A stretch of 64,000 nt of DNA from Thermothelomyces thermophilus ATCC 42464 (taxonomy: Eukaryota > Ascomycota > Sordariomycetes > Sordariales > Chaetomiaceae). A program made the position numbers and the translations under genes. The stretch covers positions 496,001 to 560,000 of the forward strand of contig NC_016474.1 in assembly GCF_000226095.1 (NCBI RefSeq), read 5' to 3'. The notes under the pieces were generated by a model that did not search any database, was not told the DNA's origin, and worked only from the letters and a program-made list of their open reading frames with translations. Shown here in pieces: positions 32,218-42,732 of this stretch; position 1 is the stretch's first letter, and every line of letters starts with the position of its first letter.

Positions 32218-33678
32218 TCATTCATCCCGAGTGTAGCTGGAAAACTTTCTCCAATACACTCCATACCGTAACAACAGGGCCGGAATTGGCGCCAGAAGCA
32301 GACTAAACCCAGCAAGCGCCGTGAAACCCCACCCGAAACCGAGAGCGTCCACCAGGGGCGCCGTGGTCAAGGGCAAGAAGGTGCTCATAAGACACCTCGT
32401 GACAATGATGCCGGTCACGGCGGAGGCGGAGAAGATGCCAAAGGCATCCACCACGTAGTTCATGATGGGGATCATGCCCAGCATGAGCGAGGTACCCATG
32501 GCGCACACGCTAAAGAGCAGGAGCAGTAGCGGCAAGCGCAGCTGGGCTGTCCAGCCGTAGGCGGCGACGCTGAGGGGCAGAGCGATGCCGCCGACGATGG
32601 CGAGCGGGAGGCGGAATTCCGGCCTGCCGACGCCCTTGTGGGTGGACCGCAAGTAGACATAGATGCGGTCGAGGGTGCGGTTGCAAATGACGACGCTGAT
32701 TGCCGAGCCGATGGCTAATAGCAATCCCCTGGTCAGCTACCTTGAATTGCCCGAGCTAGAGAACGCCGGGGGGAAAAGGGGGGGGGGGGGGGGCAAGGGC
32801 GAGCGAAACTTACAGAAAACGGTGAAGCAGGAACCGACTGCCACGGGCGACAAGTCGTAAAACTCGGTCAGGATATCCGAGAAAGTAGTGCTGTAGACGT
32901 AGAAAAACGTAAAGACCACCGAGCTAAACAAGCTCACGGCCATCAGGACCCCGCTGCTGCAGAGCACAATGGCCGGACGCAGCATGGAATCCCGCAGCTT
33001 TCTCCACCCGGAGACGCCATCTCCCTGATCAAACACCGTCTTGAACGTCTTGCCCGAGCCGGCGGCGTGGCGCGCCAGCCTCTTGGCGCGGCGCCGTAGG
33101 ATGGCGACCTTGTAGGTCTCGCGGAAGCAACTGAGGAAGAGCAGCTCGCAGGCGGACGCGACCGAGACCGTCATCCAGACGACCGTCCTCCAGCCGTACC
33201 GATCGGCGACGGCGCTGCCGATCATGGGCCCGAACGCGCCGCCGGCCAGCGGGGCCAGGAACAGCATGCTCATGGCGGCGCCGCGCTCGTCGCTGGCGAA
33301 CATGTCGCCCACGATGGCCGGGTTCAGCACGTTGACGGCCACGGCCAGCCCGTTGAGCATGCGGGCGAACACAAACTGCGGCACGCTCCCGGCCGTGGCG
33401 GCCAAGAGGCCGGCCCCGATGAAGATGAGGTTGGCCGCGTTCATGACCGGGTAGCGGCCGAACATCTCGGACAGCGGGGCGATCAGCAGCGGACCGGCGG
33501 CCTCGCCGAGCTCCCAGATGGTAACGAGCAGCACGCTGGCCGACTTGGAGGGGTTGGGCGAGCGGGAGAGGTCCCGGACGATGTCGGAGGCGAGGGGCAC
33601 GGTGCTGATGCAGGTCATTGTTCTAGATGAGGTGGTTAGCATACAATACCGATGTGGCTAAGCTTGCAAAAGCGTCTT

Positions 33679-33709
<31 letters not shown>

Positions 33710-34072
33710 CTCTTAAGGGGGAGGAAGGGGGAGGGGGGAAGGTGAGTAAGGGGGATGGGATATGGAAACAACAAGTGACAAAACAAACAATACCTGGTTA
33801 AAACAGATCAGGGAATAAGAAAGGACTTACACCGTGAATGCCATGGAGGCGAGCATGCTTACAACAACCCATTTGAAAGGCGCAGGCCACTCCAGCGGAT
33901 TCTCGGCATCGCCTCTGGGGTCGAAGTCGACGATGATGGTGTCAGCGTTGTTGGCGGCGCCATCTTGTTGACGCGCATCCTGTCGCGGAACGACGGGATT
34001 TGTGTAGACCTGGTGCCCCTCGTTTGTAACACTTCGCAAGAGCGGCTGCGTGTCGTCTGTTCCGACCGTCAT
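32218..34072 (-). CDS. Major facilitator superfamily transporter (DHA1-like), three exons
   Basis: Exons 33831-34072, 32814-33622 and 32218-32714 give 515 residues. The cytosolic N-terminus ends in NPLEWPAPFKW just before TM1, the usual start of the drug:H+ antiporter-1 group in fungi. The loop motif SEMFGRYPVM follows TM2, and about twelve hydrophobic segments are visible. Plasma-membrane export of a small molecule is the likely role; the substrate is unknown. The third exon must begin at 32714, after TTAG. The CAG 14 bp earlier would shift the frame into an immediate stop. The CTGAC branch point lies almost against that CAG, which explains its bypass. Intron 2 carries C16. Its position next to the zinc regulator and SDR suggests a common pathway, not proven. 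Confidence 0.9.
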
Positions 34073-35821
34073 CCTTTTTTTCCTTTGCCCTTTTCTCTTC
34101 TTCTCTTCCTCCTGGCCGGTTGGCTGCCCCACGTCCCTAGAAAAGAACAAGCCCCCTGGGATGGAACTGAAGTGAGTCCCAAGGTGGGTTCAACTGTCAC
34201 CCGGGTTGTAGAAGATTTTGTATGTATGTACCCCTCCACTCCGGGCCGGGTGGGCAGGCCAAGGTTCGAACCCCCGCCATGGACCCGCTGTGCTGTTCTG
34301 CAAGGTTCGGTGCTCGGGGCGCCTTTCGCTTCTTTCCGGAGCTGACATGAACAAGGGTCCACGGTAACCTCAAGCCCTGTGGAGGATTGTTGATTGGGCA
34401 CTCTCCTCATGGTTCTCTGCAAGAGTGACAGAACATCGCTTGAAGAAAGCTGCTAGAGTGCTGCAGTCTTATTCTGCATCCTCTTCAATCTGGTCCGTCC
34501 AACCGGGAGCTTGCAAAACCATGGCCTGGACTGTCCGATCTGGTGTGATTAGCAGGGGGGATTCTGTGCTCAGGCAAGATACCCCACTCGACGCAGCCGC
34601 CTTCTGCAGCATTTGCGCGCCGAGCCCTTTTTTTATTGTTTGACACATGCCGCGCGCCCTTGCGCCCTTGCGCCCTTGGGATAACATTGGTGCTTGGTGT
34701 GGCAAAAGTTCCATGTTTTTGCGATGGCGGCATTGTGATATGAATTAGGCTTCGCTTCACACACAATCTAAGCTCTTCACATATCATCAGTTCTATGGGT
34801 GAGGCTCAGTTCCGGCTGAAGAGGTGCGTTGTCACGTCCGTGTTATTACTATAGTGAGGTTGAACCGAGAGAGTGACATTCGTTGTATATGCTCGAGCAC
34901 TAATTACGGAGTACTGTACTGTACGTATGTATGTATATACTATAGTTACATTCATACATGCACAAAAAAAATCGGCGTCCAACACACCCGGATTGCAGGC
35001 TTGGCAAGCCAGAACCAGGCCGGCCGGCGGGGCAATTGTTGGACGTGCCCACCCCTGGTCAGAGCCAATACACAGGCCATCAGGCGAATTGAAGAGCCAC
35101 CAATAATATTTAACTTCACACCTAATTACCTAAGGTAATAGGTATTATGGTATTGTTCTCCTCAACAGGGCAAGCCGTCACTTTTTGAGCACAGGATCTT
35201 GAAACTTGATCAAGAAGCAGATCACAGATTGAGCTGAACCAGTGCGCCGTGACCATGGCGGAGGGTCGAGCTTTTTACAGTCTCCTTAGGCCCCCGCGAC
35301 CTACCGAGTCAACAGTTGACGGCAGTGAGCTGAGAACGGATAATTATATATTCGAGCTGCCGTTCTCAGCTCTGCCCTTCTCCCTGTCAGCGGTTGTTGC
35401 TTCTCTTCTTGGTTGAAGCGCAGTCAAGATCTTCATCAGCTAATAGTGTAAGGTATGGACTGATTAGGAAGTGCTCACTAATAACGGGACTGTTTGGGCA
35501 TCAACCAGCTCAGAGTGAGGCCAGCTTCAATTCGGCTCGACATCCATCGGCTTCCATCCTACCAACCAAGAACATGGCGAATGATGGAAATCATATCGAT
35601 CATAATCCAGGGTTAACCATCGCTGTTTACCGATATCGAGGGCGTAATTCAAGTAGGTACCTGTTTAGGGACCCAACCCAGGTGGTAAATCCAGGTATCT
35701 TCGTCTAAATAATTATTTGGGTACCATTCTAGAACACGAGTTGAGAGCATCTCCGGCAAAAATTCGTCGACCGCGCACAACGGTACGCCTGTCAGCGTCT
35801 AGGCTCGGAGTCTACAGGTCC
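34073..35821. other. Intergenic, 1.7 kb
   Basis: MFS promoter side and 3' side of the SDR gene. Contains GTATGTATGTA and TACGGAGTAC motifs (34900-34940) and GTAGGTACCTG (about 35651). Open frames at 34824-35138 and 35394-35708 have no domain and are not called. Confidence 0.6.
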
Positions 35822-37013
35822 CTAAACACCAACCAACCCCAGCCTCAAAAAGTGGTAATCAGACTCCATCCTGGCACGAGCTTCGCCCGCCTTCAGCTCA
35901 TCCACGTCCCACCAGATCGGAACGAACCTGCCATGGAGGAACCTAGCTTCCTCGCTCGCGCAGAACACGGCAAACTGGCCAGAAAGGTTCACTACATGGG
36001 GGACGGGACGGTCAGCGACGAAACGGTTTACTGAAAAGGAAAGCAGAGGAGAAAACAAGCAGAGAGAGGGGGGGGGGGGGGGGAGGGAGGAAAGAGATAA
36101 TAATAAGCAATGAAAAGAGGACGGGAAAAAGCGGGCCGAGTCACTTGCCGTCATCCCAATCCTTGGATGTTTCGTCGAACCCGGCGCTCCGAACCGTGTC
36201 GGACAAGATACTCCCGGGGTGGAAACTGACGACCTGCATGTGCTCTGGGTCGGTGTCGTCGGCGATGAGCTGCATCAGCAGCGTGCCTGCATTCTTGGAC
36301 AGGGCATAGGTGGGGATGCCACTGCCTTCGGTAGTGCAGTTGTGGATACAACTAGTCGAGACGTTGATGAGGAACTGCTCGAGCTGTTTAGATTGGCGCC
36401 TGTGAAAAGAGAAGACGGAAAGGGGGGGGGTGGGGGAGAAAAAGTGAGAGGGAGAGAAGAAGGGAAACGAGGGTACGAGGATGATCAAGCATCATGCATA
36501 GGTACTGACCTTGGGCCGCCCCTCGCCTTGCTTACTGAACCGCTGCGCGTAGTCGAGAAACCCGCGGACATTGGTCTCGAACGCCTTCCAGGTGGCTCCG
36601 AGCTCTGCCTGCAGCAACGGGCCACCCTGACCCATGTTCATGGCGTTGAGCACGAGGACGTCGACGACGATCCCCTGGGCGCCGATGCCGCTCCATAGCT
36701 TCTCCGAGTCTCGAGGGTCGGACACGTCGGATACGAAGCCGCTGATGGTCGTTCCGTCCTTGGCCTCCGTCTTGAGCCGGGATACGGCATCGGCAAGGAC
36801 GGCCTCGCGTCGGCCGGTCAGGATAACGTGTGATGCGGAAGCATGGACGAAGGCTCGAGCAATGGCAAAGCCGATCCCTGAGGATGCGCCCGCGACAAGG
36901 ACCGTTCGGCCCGACTGGCTGAGCTCCGGTCGCGAGGGCGAGACGGCCGGATAGGGCTTCTTGCGAAAGGTCTTGACATAAGGGGGGGCTAGTGTGATAG
37001 TGGTCGGGGCCAT
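35822..37013 (-). CDS. Short-chain dehydrogenase/reductase, three exons, one GC-AG intron
   Basis: Exons 36510-37013, 36383 to 36149 and 35991 to 35822 give 302 residues. The NAD(P)-binding glycine motif AGASSGIG is at 41-48; the NAMN-type Asn motif lies near 128; the catalytic Ser is in INVST (about 177) and the Tyr/Lys pair is Y194/K198 in YALSK. It is a classical cytosolic SDR oxidising or reducing an alcohol/ketone; the substrate is unknown. Intron 2 (35992-36148) starts with GCAAGT rather than GT. Only this choice joins DWDD to VNLSGQF, the continuous motif seen in fungal relatives, and keeps the frame. Both introns hold poly-C (C9 and C16) and both pass over an earlier AG. Confidence 0.87.
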
Positions 37014-38227
37014 TGTTTGTACCCTGTGATGATGATATCTGAGGTGAGTCCCTCACTCAGCCTGGTAATTAGATCCCAAGTGGTCTTATCTCAGTTGTTG
37101 CCCCCAGGGCGAGACCAGCATGGAGGCCGACCAAAGCAGGCAGTTTCTTCTTCTCCCTGAACTCGGCCTCGTCTTGTGCCTGGTTGGTTACGTGTAATGA
37201 GACTCCCGCCCCAGCTAAGGTTTCTGGCCAGACTAAGGAGTAAACAGTTCTGGGAGCTCGCTTTAGGAGCTCGCTCAGCTCCCGCACCTCCGTTCGCACC
37301 CACGTTAGCGGGTGGAGGCCGCGGGGGCTAAGATTGACGAAAGGGGCAAGCTACGGCCGACCAGCCCCAACAGATGCGACCTTGATGTTCCATCCGTTGA
37401 TAGCCCACCTTGTTCCTGCATCCCCTCACTTAGCACCACATACCCAACTCGTGCTGGTGTGGGTGCTGTTGGTTCGAATTTCAGCCCAGGGCCGGCTCCT
37501 TTCCCTGGATATAGTAAAGTACGAACATACATACATACCTATTTAAGGTAGGTTCTTTGCCAAACAAGGTCAAACCGGGGCACAGGTATATCCGGAACAG
37601 ATACGCATTCCCTTCCACGGCTTACCTAGCTACAACGTCTCGTTTGACATCAGCAGCACCACCAGGTTGAGCAGACGCCATGCGATATCCCGCAACGGGA
37701 TTCTTTTTTCTTCTTCTTCTTCTTTTTTGGTGCTTTCTTCGAGTGGTTTCTCATAACACCCAGAGCTTTTTACTGCTTGCTCATTGATGTTGATGGAGAG
37801 ATTGGAGTATTCATAATTATATTAAACCGCACCCTTGTTTAAGAAAGTACCTAGGTAATGTTAGGTAATTATCTAGCAACTTGAAATAAAGACACCTAGC
37901 TAGGTGAGGCAGCCTTGTAGATGTTTGACTCACGCTCAACCAACTACGCGCCTCTAGGAACCTGTCAAGGACCACTGCTACGGCGACAACAAGCGAAATG
38001 TTGACGAAGCCCTTATCAACGCCGACCTCGGGTACATTGATCTCAGCTCTTCCTCCACCCCGGAGGAATTTAATAATAACGGATAATAATGAAACTGCCA
38101 CACCATCGATCCCCCAACGCCCTACCTCTTGACATTTCTTGACAGAGAGCAACAGAGGGCAACCGAGATTCTCACCAAACCTCAGCTGCACGCGACAATA
38201 AAGCCGAGCCTCAACCCGGGCTTGCTG
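37014..38227. other. Intergenic, 1.2 kb
   Basis: SDR promoter side and 3' side of the amidoligase gene. A CTT/TTC repeat lies about 37706-37729 and a CATACATACATAC motif near 37524. No gene seen. Confidence 0.6.
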
Positions 38228-39422
38228 TCACTCCTCCCTCAAACCCCAGAACAAGCCATCCAACGCCCTCAAATCGACCCACCCCAGGGCCTCCCTTCCC
38301 TTCTCCAACAACTTCCACAGCTCCTCCCTCGACCCTCCCTCTTCCCCGACGACCCCTCCCGCCTCCGACCCCAGACCCACCCCGGCGGTCCCGAGCTCGA
38401 CAGCGCCGGCGACGAACGCGACCGCGAGGGTTGCCCAGGTCACCGCCTCGGCGGCGGTCCGGCTCCCCGGCGGCTGCCGGAACTCGACGGTGCCGTCGAT
38501 CCCGCGGTGGTCCGCCTCCTCGCCCGCCCCCCGCGGGGGCGCCAGCAGCCCGGTAAAGTCCCACTTGTATGTCTTGCCGCGCACAAAGTGCGCCTTCTTG
38601 CGGCGCACGACCCCGTACCGCGACTCCCGCGACACCAGGTTCATCGTCTCCACGAGCGGGCGGCGCGCGTCGGCCGGTCGGTCCTCCTCCACCCGCTCCC
38701 CTATCTCTTTCCCTTCCCTTTCCCCCTTTGCGTCCAGGGGAAGGGAAGGGGCAGCAAGGTGGGCGGCCGCCGCCGCGTCCACTTTGGCCAGGCACTCGGC
38801 CAGCGTCAGCCCGGCAAGGCAAGGGTTGTTGGCGTGGCGGTTGGACTGCGCCCAGTGGGAGTGGGGCCCGCTGCGCTCCGGGGGCATCAGGGCGTCGAGG
38901 GCGGCTTCGAAGTAGAGGGCCGCCTTGGCGAGGGCAGCCAGCTCTTGCGGAGAGAGGATCGGGCGGCGCGAGACGTGGACGTGGGAGGAGCAGCGCCGAC
39001 TCTTGATGGGCGTGGAGATGGTGTTGACGACGGCGAAGATCTTGCAGAGCTGGGCGGCGAGGATAGGGAGCGAGGTTGCGACGTGGATGGGGGAAACCAG
39101 CTCGACGCCGTACTGATCTGTCTGTACCGGTCAGAGGCGGGAACCTACTGTCATCAAGCGACGCTGAGAGGTAGCGAGGCACCACCGGGCAAAACCAACA
39201 GGGATTTCTGCCGTCTGGGTCTTGAACTGTCACCTCCCGGACAATGGACCATTCTGCGTAACCGTGGTTGTCGTGAACATGATTACGAATCCCGGCAGCC
39301 TTCAGCCGTTTGCTGAGGTCCTGTGCAAGGGCCTCCCATGTTCTGTGTTTCTTGCTCGGGCTTTCGAGAAGGAGCTCGATTTCGATACCGAAGCAGAAGG
39401 TATGATGGTTAGCCAGGTTCAT
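38228..39422 (-). CDS. Putative amidoligase (Amidoligase_2 family), two exons
   Basis: Exons 39234-39422 and 38228-39121 (GT-AG, phase 0) give 360 residues. The N-terminal FCFGIEIELLL (about 9-19) is the hallmark acidic motif of the amidoligase family, which belongs to the glutamine-synthetase-like carboxylate-amine ligases. It is followed by AEWSIV, then YGVELVSPI, SSHVHVS and SNRHANN-type motifs expected for the catalytic fold. A C-terminal hydrophobic stretch (AVTWATLAVAFVAGAVELG) could be a membrane segment. Family members are predicted from sequence to use ATP to join an amine to a carboxylate; fungal substrates are unknown. An upstream in-frame ATG at 39566 would add 48 residues, but a TATA box lies between the two ATGs, so I prefer 39422. 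Confidence 0.82.
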
Positions 39423-39511
39423 GTTACCATTGGAGTTTGAAGGTTTGACGGCAGGTGGATAAAACACCGGGATAACAGAGCCCCAAGCTCCGGCTCTTAG
39501 TCCACCAGGAC

Positions 39512-39519
39512 CCTTTATA
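39512..39519 (-). promoter_or_regulatory. TATA box of the amidoligase gene
   Basis: TATAAAGG on the minus strand, 90 bp before the preferred ATG at 39422. Supports the shorter protein start. Confidence 0.45.
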
Positions 39520-41095
39520 CTTCGCACGCTCCATATCGTCGTTATATAGCAACATGGTTCCTTCATCTGGTATTGACTGCCTGGCTAGGTAAGGTACCTA
39601 CCTTTTTGGTCAGTCCATGTGTCAGCCCGAATATCAAGACGATAATAACCCGGGAAAAGACAAGTTGAGCGACCCCTTAGCTGCCATTCGGAGATCATCA
39701 TGAGCCACTCAACGCGTCATCGCGTCGTTGACTCAAAACGAGCCCCCGGTTTTCAAACAAAAATGGCGGATGGCTAATTACGCGCCGCCGTGTTCTGAGC
39801 GGCCTCCGTCAGAGCGTCACCCCAGTCCACGAGAGGCCATGAACGTAAGGAGTCCAATCATCCAGAGACGAGACCCTAACTCTTTTTCCAGGTGGAGACC
39901 CCTTACGTTCTACATTCTCCCGGACTGTGGAGGTGCCGTTCATGACACTCCGGTGTGGTGGGAAGTCAACGTTCTTTGCGACTCGGCGTCTCGCCCTTGG
40001 ACCCCATAATTATTTGAATCCTGACTAATATTTCCGCCTCAGTGTGGTCCTCTATCCCCAATGATATGGCAGGTGAAAATGACTGTGGCTCCCTAGTTTG
40101 CTCTTTTGTTGGTGACAGGGACGAGGGCCGAAGCAGCAAACAACCCCTGAAAGCGCTTAGCTTGAGGAACCTGCCGAGATCTGGTGCAATTAGAATGGGG
40201 CCTTTCCAAGTCTCGCAAAGATCGTTATGAGTGCGTTCTTGGACTAAATGGCCTTCCAAATATGGTTCTCAATCAGCCTCCCGGGTCGCGTAATTAATAC
40301 CTTATGGGCCCCAGAGGGGCCAAGCAGACGAGAGTAATAATTTAAGGGGTGTGCTATAGACACACTTTACGGAAACTTTACCACTGAATATATGACGCGT
40401 GCGGTATTACATGTGTTATTGCAAATCATGATCTCTTGATGGATATGCACATTTGCGATCTAAGCAAGTTTACTGAGTGGCATAGGGGCGTCTGGTGAAA
40501 GGTAGCCTGTAAGCACGATGCGGTTCTGATGAACATAAGCGCCGGCAACAACAGGTCGGTGGAGATCGATTTGTCGAGCCTCACGATCAGGCCTAGTGAA
40601 ACGCCGATGTCAGGACCGGCCAAGGATTGAGCAAGGGCAAGCTTAGGGGGCCTAGGTTGAGGCAACCCATCATCCGGCTGAGGGAGGCAGCCAAGCTCGA
40701 GTTCTCCCATGGTTGAGTACCGGGTAAGTTCAATTTGACTATTATGCTTCAGATCCCTGGCTATACTTGATCGAACTCGGGCGAAACTGCCTTTCGTGAG
40801 GGAAGCAAGACTCCGTCTCGACATCCGAGACCTCGGGAACCCCGTACTACGGAGGGCTACACATACCCAAAGATAGGTAGTCACAGATAAGGCTCGACGA
40901 CTGATCGGATACCTGCCACGGAGAACACCCCACTGTGTACTACTACGGAGTATATAAGCTGTCTTGGTCTTGGGGCCGACATCGCCGGGGATCAGGGCAA
41001 AACTGCCCACAGATTCCGCACCGCGTCCCCAACTGAGACAAGATCGGGCCCCGATGCAGCTCACGTCAACCGTAGGGAGAGGTACGGTGTAGGTA

Positions 41096-41215
41096 GGTAC
41101 CTATGTAATCCGTACAGAGTACGAAGTACGGACTACTCCACCACGGTAATACGAATGAAGAATACGTTCATAGGTACGGAGTACAGAGTACTACTGTATG
41201 TAGGTACATATCTGG
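41096..41215. repeat. Cluster of GTAC-rich and TACGGAGTA motifs with a hairpin
   Basis: Holds GTAGGTACCTA, an imperfect inverted repeat CCGTAC...GTACGG (41110-41131) and TACGGAGTACAGAGTAC (about 41175-41192). Similar motifs recur in other gaps of the window (see findings). Confidence 0.5.
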
Positions 41216-41635
41216 GTACGGGTTACACAACAATGCTCGGTCCCAACCCGGCTTACCCGCAGCACAGCAGCGCGGGGCCAAGTGAGCCTGCGGGGCTGAC
41301 GCATTGCCCCGCAATCGCGCCATTTTCAGCAACCTTGGGAACCCCGCGTCAACAAGCTGCGTACCTCCGCGCAGTGCATATACAGGTATGTACCTACCTT
41401 ACGTACATACATACAGCTGGGAGCCACTGGGTTTCTGCAGTACCACGTTCCAGAGAGGGAAGGCAAGGCCCCTCCCCCGCTGTTCTCACCACACTTTCCC
41501 ACAATCGGGAAGCAAAGAACCCAGCAGGCTGAGCTACTACTACCTCTTTCAACCAAAACAAGCACCGAGAACAACAACCACACCAAAAAAAGAGAAGAAA
41601 GAGCGGAAAGAAGTTTTAAAAAAAACAAAACAAAA

Positions 41636-42193
41636 ATGGGCGACCACATCAAAGACATCTTAACCCTCGCCGCCCTGGACGAGCTGACCTCGACCCACAA
41701 GTACGTAATCATCGACTTCACGGCCCAGTGGTGCCCCCCCTGCAAGGCCATCGCGCCGCTCTTCCACAAGCTGGCCGCCGAGTACGCCCGCCCCGGGGCG
41801 CTCGCCTTTGCCCGCGTCGACGTCGACGAGGCCTCCGAGGTGGCCGCCAAGTTCGGCATCTCCGCCATGCCCACCTTCCTGTTCCTCGTCGACGGCGTGG
41901 CCGATGGCTTCGACGACGGCGGGGCCCTCACCGGCGCGGCCGTCCAGAGAACCGACGACCGCGCCCTGTCGATCCGCGGGGCGGATCCCAAGAACTTGGT
42001 CAGCGCCGCCATCAAGCTGTCCGAGTTGGCAGCTAAGGAGCTGGTAGCCGAGGAGGTAACGGCCGAGGTGAGTTCGTCGCGGGCTTGAAGGAAGGAGGAG
42101 AGTGGGGGATTTTGTTTTTCCTTTGCATTGCGACGAAGAATGATGCTAATTAACGGCCACAACCCCCTCCTCCCCAAATTCCAGAGCGCTTAG
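41636..42193 (+). CDS. Thioredoxin, probably with a 9-nt last exon
   Basis: Reduces protein disulfides through the WCPPCK active site (about 32-37). [10 protein letters not shown] and the cis-proline segment SAMPTFLFL are as in canonical thioredoxins. The standard fold ends near residue 85; a C-terminal extension of about 60 residues follows. Exon 1 is 41636-42067; a GTGAGT donor at once follows GAG, and an AG acceptor at 42184 adds only Ser-Ala-stop (42185-42193), giving 146 residues. If unspliced, the frame runs on to a stop at 42086-42088 and gives 150 residues. Both forms keep all catalytic parts. No signal or mitochondrial presequence is seen, so it is likely cytosolic. It is convergent with the WD40 gene. 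Confidence 0.88.
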
Positions 42194-42732
42194 GTGTCAG
42201 GGCGAGCGGACGGACGAGACGTATCTACAGGTCGGCCATGTGACGTTGGCCGGCCGAGGTACGCCACATCCCGCAGGGACACCGTGGACTGGCGATGGAT
42301 AAGATGGATACCATCACCAGCAACTCAGCTGCACTTTCTGCGCTGCGCAATACTAGGTATCTTGCCTTAGTGCGTTGCCGCCCTGTTGGCAGACCAGCGC
42401 CAGCCATGTACTGTAAAACCGACAGGTATCTCTCTAAGCATACATCTATGGTATCATCCCTCAAAACTCCAAACAAGTCACTCCAAAACCACCTAACAGC
42501 CAATCGAAACTCCCATCTACGCTGTACATGCCGCCACTTGGTGCAAAAGCGCCGTTGTTCAGACGTGACGAGATTGTGTCCCAGCTTCGCTTCCCACACA
42601 AAGTCCACCACCCTCTCCTCTCGTCAATCTCCCCCCCCCCCCCCTTTTTTTTTTTAAAGCCGACCTGATAAGCCGGTTCTCTTCGTGTGCTTCATCTCCC
42701 CGAAATGGCGAACCATGCCCTTCGGCGGGAAC
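42194..42732. other. Intergenic between convergent genes, with C14T11
   Basis: 539 bp. A C14 then T11 run occupies 42631-42655, about 80 bp beyond the stop of the minus-strand WD40 gene. No gene seen. Confidence 0.55.

Larger units (their letters stand above)
39423..41635. other. Intergenic, 2.2 kb, between divergent genes
   Basis: Amidoligase promoter on the left, thioredoxin promoter on the right. The 212-codon minus frame at 40426-41064 has no recognisable domain and crosses repeat-like TACGGAG motifs, so I reject it. The thioredoxin leader (41571-41635) is very A-rich. Confidence 0.6.

Noticed and set aside
32715-32729. MFS acceptor at the CAG ending at 32729
   Set aside because: Would shift the frame into a stop within a few codons; the TTAG acceptor before 32714 keeps the frame and the membrane segment.
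34255-34285. GGTTCGAACCCCC, B-box-like
   Set aside because: Flanks do not fold into a tRNA cloverleaf in either orientation.
38129-39316. 395-codon plus-strand open frame
   Set aside because: Antisense to the amidoligase and spans its intron without any domain.
40426-41064. 212-codon minus-strand open frame
   Set aside because: No recognisable domain, Arg/Ser/Leu composition typical of chance frames, overlaps repeat-like motifs. A lineage-specific gene cannot be fully excluded.
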